A model generated the notes under the pieces. It worked only from the letters and a program-made list of their open reading frames with translations. It was not told the origin of the DNA and did not search any database. DNA of 26,892 bases from an uncultured Pseudomonadota bacterium (lineage in GTDB: Bacteria > Pseudomonadota > Gammaproteobacteria > Burkholderiales > Rhodocyclaceae). The DNA lies in NCBI GenBank assembly GCA_946479855.1, contig CAMLHL010000041.1, positions 1-26,892 of the forward strand, written 5' to 3'. A program made the position numbers and the translations under genes. Positions 22,214 to 26,892 of this stretch are shown here, piece by piece. How positions within the stretch are numbered: position 1 is the stretch's first letter; every line of letters starts with the position of its first letter.

Positions 22214-23119
22214 ATGAATAAACTTGCAGCGGGCCCGGGCAATTTTGCAGTGGCCCCGGACTGGAACGACGTACGCTACGCCGTGGTGCTGGCGCGCTGT
22301 GGTTCCCTGGCGGCGGCGGCCCGCCAGCTTGGGGTCGACCAGACGACCGTGTCCCGTCGCCTGCGGGTGCTTGAGTCGTGCATGGGGATGCCGTTGTTCG
22401 AGCGCCTGAAAGGCCTGCTCATGCCGACGCCGGGCGGCCGCATACTGTTGGAGCGGGGGCAGCGCATGGAGCAGGAAATGGCAGCGCTCTGCCACTTGGC
22501 TGCCGATAGCCAGTCCCAGGTGCAAGGGGTGATTCGCATCACGGCGGTCGATACGCTGGTTTCCCACTATCTGGCCAAGCATCTGGCCGAACTGCGCGGA
22601 TGTTACCCGGCGCTTTCCGTGGAATTGATCGCCAGCAGCCGAAGTCTGGACCTAGGGCGCCGCGAGGCGGATATCGCGATCCGTCTGGCCCGGCCGCTTG
22701 AGGGCGATTATGTGGTGCGCTGCCTTGGTCAGCTGGGTTACGGTGTCTATGGGCCGGCTCGGCAGACGGTGCCGCTGGACTGGGCCGATAGCTGCTGGGT
22801 GGCTTACGAACATTCGCTGGATCAGGTACCGGAAATGCTGTGGCTGGCCGAAACCGTCGGCCACGAACGGGTCTCCTTCCGCTGCAACAACATGGATGCG
22901 CTGGCCACGGCAGTGACCGACGGGCTCGGCCTGGGCATCTTGCCCCGCTTCCTCGGCGAGCGGCAGGCCGGGCTCCGCTGCCTGTCCGGTGCGGCGCCGG
23001 TGCTGACCCGGGAAATGTGGCTGGTCCTGCCCCGGGAATTGCGTGAAATTCCCCGTGTTCGAGCGGTCAGCGACTGGCTGGTGCAGCGCTTTGCGACTGA
23101 TGCGGCCTCGTTTGAGTGA
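22214..23119 (+). CDS. LysR-family transcriptional regulator
   Basis: A 301-aa LysR regulator. The N-terminal winged helix-turn-helix (CGSLAAAARQLGVDQTTVSR, then LFERLKGLLMPTPGG) begins only after about 15 extra residues (MNKLAAGPGNFAVAP), so a later start is possible but no better codon stands out. The effector-binding domain (about 105-295) has ITAVDTLVSHYLAKHL, READIAIRLARP and the conserved VTDGLGLGILPRF. It diverges from the isochorismatase-type gene and most likely controls it. The regulatory sites must lie within the 61-nt gap, which is short for a LysR pair. Confidence 0.9.
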   Translation: MNKLAAGPGNFAVAPDWNDVRYAVVLARCGSLAAAARQLGVDQTTVSRRLRVLESCMGMPLFERLKGLLMPTPGGRILLERGQRMEQEMAALCHLAADSQSQVQGVIRITAVDTLVSHYLAKHLAELRGCYPALSVELIASSRSLDLGRREADIAIRLARPLEGDYVVRCLGQLGYGVYGPARQTVPLDWADSCWVAYEHSLDQVPEMLWLAETVGHERVSFRCNNMDALATAVTDGLGLGILPRFLGERQAGLRCLSGAAPVLTREMWLVLPRELREIPRVRAVSDWLVQRFATDAASFE

Positions 23120-23149
23120 AGCGCTGCCGAGGCCGGGCCGGCAGCCGTT

Positions 23150-23602
23150 TCAGGCGACGGGAATCTTGGCCAGAAAACGGTCGAGCTGATTGGCGAAGGC
23201 CTGCCGGTCGGCCTGGCTGAAGGCACTGGGGCCGCCCGTCTCGACGCCGGCGCTGCGCAGTTCTTCCATGAAATTGCGCATGCTCAGACGTTCCCGGATC
23301 GATGCCGTGGTGTATAGCTCGCCGCGCGGGTTCAGGGCGTGGCCGCCGCGTTCGATGACCAGCGAGGCGAGCGGAATGTCGGCGGTGACAACGAGATCGC
23401 CCGCCGCCAGTTGATCGACGATATGCGCATCGGCCACGTCGAATCCCCGCGCTACCTGAATGGCACGGATGAAGCGCGAGGGCGGCGTGCGCAGCATCTG
23501 GTTGGCGACCAGGATGGTCTGGATCTGCCGGCGCTCGGCAGCACGGTAGATGATTTCCTTGATAACGCCGGGGCAGGCGTCGGCATCGACCCAGATCTGC
23601 AT
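23150..23602 (-). CDS. yaiI: YaiI/YqxD-family (UPF0178, DUF188) protein
   Basis: A 150-aa member of the UPF0178 family, a PIN-like nuclease-fold group of unknown function. Family marks are clear: [20 protein letters not shown] at the N-terminus, then [46 protein letters not shown] and LNPRGELYT. Conserved acidic residues in WVDADACP and VTADIPLA would form a metal site. I start it at the ATG at 23602 because the family begins with M-x-I-W-V-D-A-D; the frame continues upstream to 23821 but that extension is Pro/Arg-rich and not family-like. It is convergent with the LysR gene, 30 nt apart. Confidence 0.92.
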   Translation of the reverse strand: MQIWVDADACPGVIKEIIYRAAERRQIQTILVANQMLRTPPSRFIRAIQVARGFDVADAHIVDQLAAGDLVVTADIPLASLVIERGGHALNPRGELYTTASIRERLSMRNFMEELRSAGVETGGPSAFSQADRQAFANQLDRFLAKIPVA

Positions 23603-23847
23603 GTCAGTGCGTCGGTTGGAGGGGGTGTGGATGAGCGGGATGGAGCATAGGTGCTTTCTGCATGGCGGCCGGAAAGGACGACATGCTACGCCTGGATTGA
23701 TCGGCAGGCGACGGCAGGCGTCCTCCCTGCCGTCGAGGTCAAATGAAAGGTCTTCTCCTCCGCTGTCGCCGGTCAGCGAGGCATGGCTTGAATTTCGGAC
23801 CGGCAGCTGGGCGGGGGACAAGCCTGGGCCAAAGCCAGTGACTGCGT

Positions 23848-24846
23848 TTACCGGGCTACGGTCGACGTCGAAATTGGGGTGAATTCAGCCGGTACCCAGG
23901 CGTATCCCTTGGATTCCTTGCGGACATGGCCGATCCCCGGGAAGGGCAGGTGCATGCCGGCGACCATCAGTTTTTCCCGGGCCGCCCGGGCGAAGATCCG
24001 CTTGCGGCTGACGACGGCCTGCTTCGGATCGACGTCGTATTCGAAAGCGACTTCCGGGCGGGCGAACTGCACGGCGTGATTGTGCACCAGGTCGCCGAGG
24101 ATCAGCAGGCGCTGATCGCCACTCTCGACCAGGTAGCTGGCGTGGCCCGGCGTGTGGCCGCGAGTGTCGATGCTGCTGATGCCGGTCAGCAACTCGCGGT
24201 CGCTGTCGAAGGTTTTCCATTGGCCGGCGGCAAGGTAGGGGGCGGCGGCGTCGCGCGACATCTTGAAGAAGCCCTGAGCTTCCTGCGGTGCCTTGGCGGC
24301 GATTTCCTCGCTCAGCCAGAAATCGTTGTCGGCTTTGGCCGACCAGATTTCGGCGTTGGCGAAGACGCGCTGGCCTTCCGGCGTGACCAGACCGTTGACG
24401 TGATCGCCATGCAGATGGGTGATTAGCACGGTGTCGATCTGTTCCGGCGCATAGCCGGCCGCTTTCAGGTTGTTGACGATATTGCCGAGATCCGGTCCGA
24501 ACAGCTTGGCGGCGCCGGCATCGACCAGCACCAGCTTGCTGCCGGTGTTGATCAGGTAGGCGTTGACCGCAGTCTGCACCTTGGGGCCCTGCAGGAACTG
24601 GCGGGCGAGCAGCTGCTGGATGTCGCGCTTGCCGATGTTCATCAGCAGCTTCTCATCGAGATTGATGGCGCCGTCGTACAGCGCGGTCACCTCGAAGCTG
24701 CCAAGCATCAGGCGATAGTAGCCGGGCACCTGGGTCTTCTGGACCGGTGCGCCGGCGTTGGCGAATGATGCAGCAAGCAGCAGGAGGGCCGCCAGCAACA
24801 GGGAGCGGAGCGGGGTGCCGAGGGGCGAGTTTGGGGTGAAGGGCAT
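23848..24846 (-). CDS. exported metallo-beta-lactamase-fold hydrolase
   Basis: A 332-aa MBL-fold metallohydrolase with a signal peptide ([19 protein letters not shown]), so it acts in the periplasm. The di-zinc site is complete: [12 protein letters not shown] (H-x-H-x-D-H), [16 protein letters not shown] (bridging Asp) and a late His in [10 protein letters not shown]. The sequence resembles the quorum-quenching lactonase / PNGM-like exported subgroup ([19 protein letters not shown] near residue 95), but the substrate is not readable. Start is the ATG at 24846 with AGGAG upstream; the frame stays open on the same strand for another 1.1 kb, but that part is antisense to the beta-helix gene. It is divergent from that exported gene across 192 nt, so they may share regulation. 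Confidence 0.9.
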   Translation of the reverse strand: MPFTPNSPLGTPLRSLLLAALLLLAASFANAGAPVQKTQVPGYYRLMLGSFEVTALYDGAINLDEKLLMNIGKRDIQQLLARQFLQGPKVQTAVNAYLINTGSKLVLVDAGAAKLFGPDLGNIVNNLKAAGYAPEQIDTVLITHLHGDHVNGLVTPEGQRVFANAEIWSAKADNDFWLSEEIAAKAPQEAQGFFKMSRDAAAPYLAAGQWKTFDSDRELLTGISSIDTRGHTPGHASYLVESGDQRLLILGDLVHNHAVQFARPEVAFEYDVDPKQAVVSRKRIFARAAREKLMVAGMHLPFPGIGHVRKESKGYAWVPAEFTPISTSTVAR

Positions 24847-25038
24847 CGATTTCTCCTGGATAGGGGCTGGAATCCACCGCGGCTTGGTGGCGCCGCTTTG
24901 GGTGGAAAACGAATATTGCCACGCTCCCTCAGGTTGACAAATGCATGTTTGCTGCCGTCTCATGCTGACAGGCCGGTGTTTGCCATTTTCAATGCCGGCG
25001 ATCCGGCGCCGTCTTTTTCTCAACGCCAGGAGACAGCC

Positions 25039-26325
25039 ATGCTCCAAGATCATTCTCGCCGTTACATCACCATGGGGTCGATGCTGGCACTCCTGGCCCT
25101 GCAGGCCGGTCTGGCCAGCGCGCAACTGCCCGACAAGTTGCCGCCGGCACCGGATTATCTTGGCGAAATCCGCCGGGCACCGGATGGCCGCCTGCAGGCG
25201 GTGACCGGCGAAATCAGGCCGGGGCGTGCCGCCGAGTTGCCGGCCACCATGCTCGTCGGCCCCGGCGAAAAGATTACCAGCCTGACCGAGGCGGCGCGGC
25301 TGGCGCGGGATGGCGAGGTGATCGAGATTCGGGCCGGCGATTACCGCGGTCAACCGGCGATCTGGACCCAAAATGACCTGCTCATCCGTGGGGCCGGCGA
25401 GCGTCCGGTCATGCTGGCCGACGGCAGGAGCGCCGAGGGCAAGGCGATCTGGGTCGTGCGGGGCGGCAGGGTGAAGATCGAGAACATCGAGTTTCGCGGG
25501 GCGCGGGTGGCCGAGCACAACGGCGCCGGCATCCGCTTCGAGAAGGGAAGCCTGAGCATACTCGGCTGCGCCTTTTTCGATAACGAAATGGGCATCATGA
25601 CGGCGAATCAACCGGAACTCAGCCTGGAAGTGGTCGATAGCGAATTTGGGGATACGCCGAGAACCCGGAATGACTACCATCACCTGATCTACGTTGGAGC
25701 GATCGGCAAGTTCACGCTGCGCGGTAGCCGTTTCCGCAATGGTTACTATGGCCATCTGGTCAAGTCGCGGGCCCGGGAGAACCATATCCTGTACAACATG
25801 CTGGTGGATGGAGCGGGCGGCCAGTCGTCCTACGAGCTGGAGTTTCCCAATGGCGGTGTCGCCTATGTGATCGGCAACGCCATCGGCCAGAGCGCCGGGA
25901 GCGAAAACCCGAGCATCGTCTCTTTCGGCGCCGAGGGGCCGCGCTGGCCGGACAATGCGCTGTACATGGCACACAACACCCTGATCAACGATGCCCATGC
26001 CGGGAATTTTCTCAATGTTCGTGCCGACAGGATCGGCGGCGATCTGGAAATCTGGCTGCTCAATAACCTGACCGTTGGCAATGGCGATTTCTTCAAGCCG
26101 GCCCAGGGGCGTTTCGACGGCAACCGTTCGGTAGCGCGGGGCGATTTGGTCGAATTCGGCGGGATTCCGCTGCGCCTGACCACGCTGTCGCCCTTGCGCG
26201 GCGCGATCCGACCGCCGGGCCAGGCGCGGGATGTCGAGTTGCTGCCCGAGGCCGAGTTCCGCTTCCCGGTCGGCACCCGTCCGATGCGTCCGGGCAGCGC
26301 CCTGGCGCCGGGGGCTTTCCAGTAA
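25039..26325 (+). CDS. exported right-handed beta-helix protein
   Basis: A 428-aa protein with a signal peptide (MGSMLALLALQAGLASA) and a right-handed parallel beta-helix. Repeating rungs can be seen (VIEIRAGDYRG, LLIRGAGERPVML, VKIENIEFRGARV, LSILGCAFFDNEMGIMT, YVIGNAIGQS, YMAHNTLIND, WLLNNLTVGNG), of the type found in pectate-lyase-like and NosD-like proteins. The start is the ATG at 25039 with CAGGAGA upstream; an earlier in-frame start at 24898 would add a non-signal leader. No catalytic set is evident, so it may bind or modify a polysaccharide, or be purely structural. It runs convergently to within 3 nt of the phosphatidylserine decarboxylase stop. Confidence 0.85.
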   Translation: MLQDHSRRYITMGSMLALLALQAGLASAQLPDKLPPAPDYLGEIRRAPDGRLQAVTGEIRPGRAAELPATMLVGPGEKITSLTEAARLARDGEVIEIRAGDYRGQPAIWTQNDLLIRGAGERPVMLADGRSAEGKAIWVVRGGRVKIENIEFRGARVAEHNGAGIRFEKGSLSILGCAFFDNEMGIMTANQPELSLEVVDSEFGDTPRTRNDYHHLIYVGAIGKFTLRGSRFRNGYYGHLVKSRARENHILYNMLVDGAGGQSSYELEFPNGGVAYVIGNAIGQSAGSENPSIVSFGAEGPRWPDNALYMAHNTLINDAHAGNFLNVRADRIGGDLEIWLLNNLTVGNGDFFKPAQGRFDGNRSVARGDLVEFGGIPLRLTTLSPLRGAIRPPGQARDVELLPEAEFRFPVGTRPMRPGSALAPGAFQ

Positions 26326-26328
26326 GAA

Positions 26329-26892
26329 TCAGGCGGGCTGGCTGCCCATGGCTTCGCCCATGCGGATGGCCCCGGTCGGCACCCAGTCCGGGTTGAAGGC
26401 GAGGGTGTTTTTCGGGAAGAGCATGACGACCGTCGAGCCGAGCAGGAATCTGCCCATTTCCTGGCCCTTTTTCAGGTTGACCGTCGCATGGGCATCGTAG
26501 CGCCACTCGCGCAGCACGCCAGAGCGTGGTGGATTGACGATACCGTGCCAGACGGTGGCCATGCTGCCGACGATGGTGGCGCCGACCAGAGTCAGCACGA
26601 AGGGGCCGAAGGCCGATTCGAAGACGCAGACAACCCGTTCATTGCGGGCGAACAGGCCGGGTACGCCGCGGGCCGTGGTCGGGTTGACCGAGAACAACGC
26701 GCCGGGAACGTAGATCATCCGGGTCAGCCTGCCGTCGCACGGCATGTGGATGCGGTGGTAGTCGCGCGGGCTGAGGTAGAGGGTGGCGAAGCTGCCGTTC
26801 TCGAATTGCTCGGCCAGTTTGCGGTCGCCGCCGACCAGCGCGGTGGTCGAATAGCTGTGGCCCTTGGCCTGGAAAATCTGGTCGCGCTCGAT
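26329..26892 (-). CDS. psd: phosphatidylserine decarboxylase (5' end off the window)
   Basis: The last 187 residues of phosphatidylserine decarboxylase, which makes phosphatidylethanolamine at the inner membrane. Typical segments are present: [56 protein letters not shown] and, near the C-terminus, [11 protein letters not shown]. The LGST motif is the self-cleavage site where the Ser becomes the pyruvoyl cofactor, giving the large beta and small alpha chains. The stop is TGA at 26329-26331. The N-terminal part lies beyond the right edge. Class I (bacterial) form, core metabolism. Confidence 0.95.
   Translation of the reverse strand: MERDQIFQAKGHSYSTTALVGGDRKLAEQFENGSFATLYLSPRDYHRIHMPCDGRLTRMIYVPGALFSVNPTTARGVPGLFARNERVVCVFESAFGPFVLTLVGATIVGSMATVWHGIVNPPRSGVLREWRYDAHATVNLKKGQEMGRFLLGSTVVMLFPKNTLAFNPDWVPTGAIRMGEAMGSQPA

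Noticed and set aside
24847..25998. Long N-terminal extension of the MBL-fold gene on the minus strand
   Set aside because: The signal peptide and ribosome site at 24846 define the start, and the extension is antisense to the beta-helix gene.
1..26892. CRISPR arrays, tRNA or rRNA genes
   Set aside because: No regularly spaced direct repeats and no cloverleaf or rRNA-like sequence were seen on either strand.

Overview
The window looks like a chromosomal segment of a Gram-negative betaproteobacterium, probably of the Rhodocyclales (Dechloromonas/Azonexus/Zoogloea type). This is inferred from gene content, codon use and the abundance of diguanylate cyclases; no rRNA or other decisive marker is present. 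Two compositions are visible by eye. The right half (about 14.2-26.9 kb) is GC-rich and reads like ordinary core DNA. About 2.9-11.8 kb is clearly more AT-rich, is bordered by decayed insertion sequences, and looks acquired.

Layout. 1-63 is the tail of an unidentified gene followed by a strong terminator. 484-2407 holds a TetR-type regulator (frameshifted at its start) divergent from a family-1 glycosyltransferase, with a palindromic operator between them. 2969-4930 is an AcoR-type sigma-54 activator. 5223-6123 contains remnants of two different IS3-family elements abutting head to tail. 6407-11762 is a five-gene operon: a Tat-exported Rieske protein, a periplasmic PQQ alcohol dehydrogenase, a Phenol_MetA_deg-type outer-membrane protein, a DUF1097 inner-membrane protein and an AldA-type aldehyde dehydrogenase. 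It has a very good -24/-12 promoter with an upstream inverted repeat in front and a terminator behind. 11763-14238 is a scrapyard plus useful genes: an unidentified Cys/His-rich tail, an intact dps, a truncated NRAMP (mntH-like) remnant, and a LysR gene divergent from a D-tartrate dehydratase-like enolase-superfamily gene. 15406-15988 hides a decayed response-regulator receiver fragment and an inverted repeat. 15989-16942 encodes a YkgJ-type Cys-cluster protein and YjdM/PhnA. 17198-21450 is a c-di-GMP block: a c-heme sensor/PAS/GGDEF protein, then a periplasmic binding protein followed 12 nt later by a second membrane GGDEF protein. 21547-26892 holds an isochorismatase-type hydrolase with a divergent LysR, a YaiI/UPF0178 protein, an exported metallo-beta-lactamase-fold hydrolase divergent from an exported beta-helix protein, and the 3' part of phosphatidylserine decarboxylase.

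How they work together. The most interesting unit is the sigma-54 regulator plus the 6407-11762 operon. My reading is that an alcohol or diol enters through the outer-membrane protein and is oxidised in the periplasm by a PQQ enzyme that carries the extra Asp typical of lanthanide-using enzymes but lacks the usual vicinal Cys pair. Electrons may be handed to a dedicated Rieske protein instead of the usual cytochrome c, and the aldehyde is oxidised in the cytoplasm by the AldA homologue. The activator presumably senses the substrate or aldehyde through its GAF domain. The gene order, motifs and promoter are read from the sequence; substrate, metal and electron path are inference.
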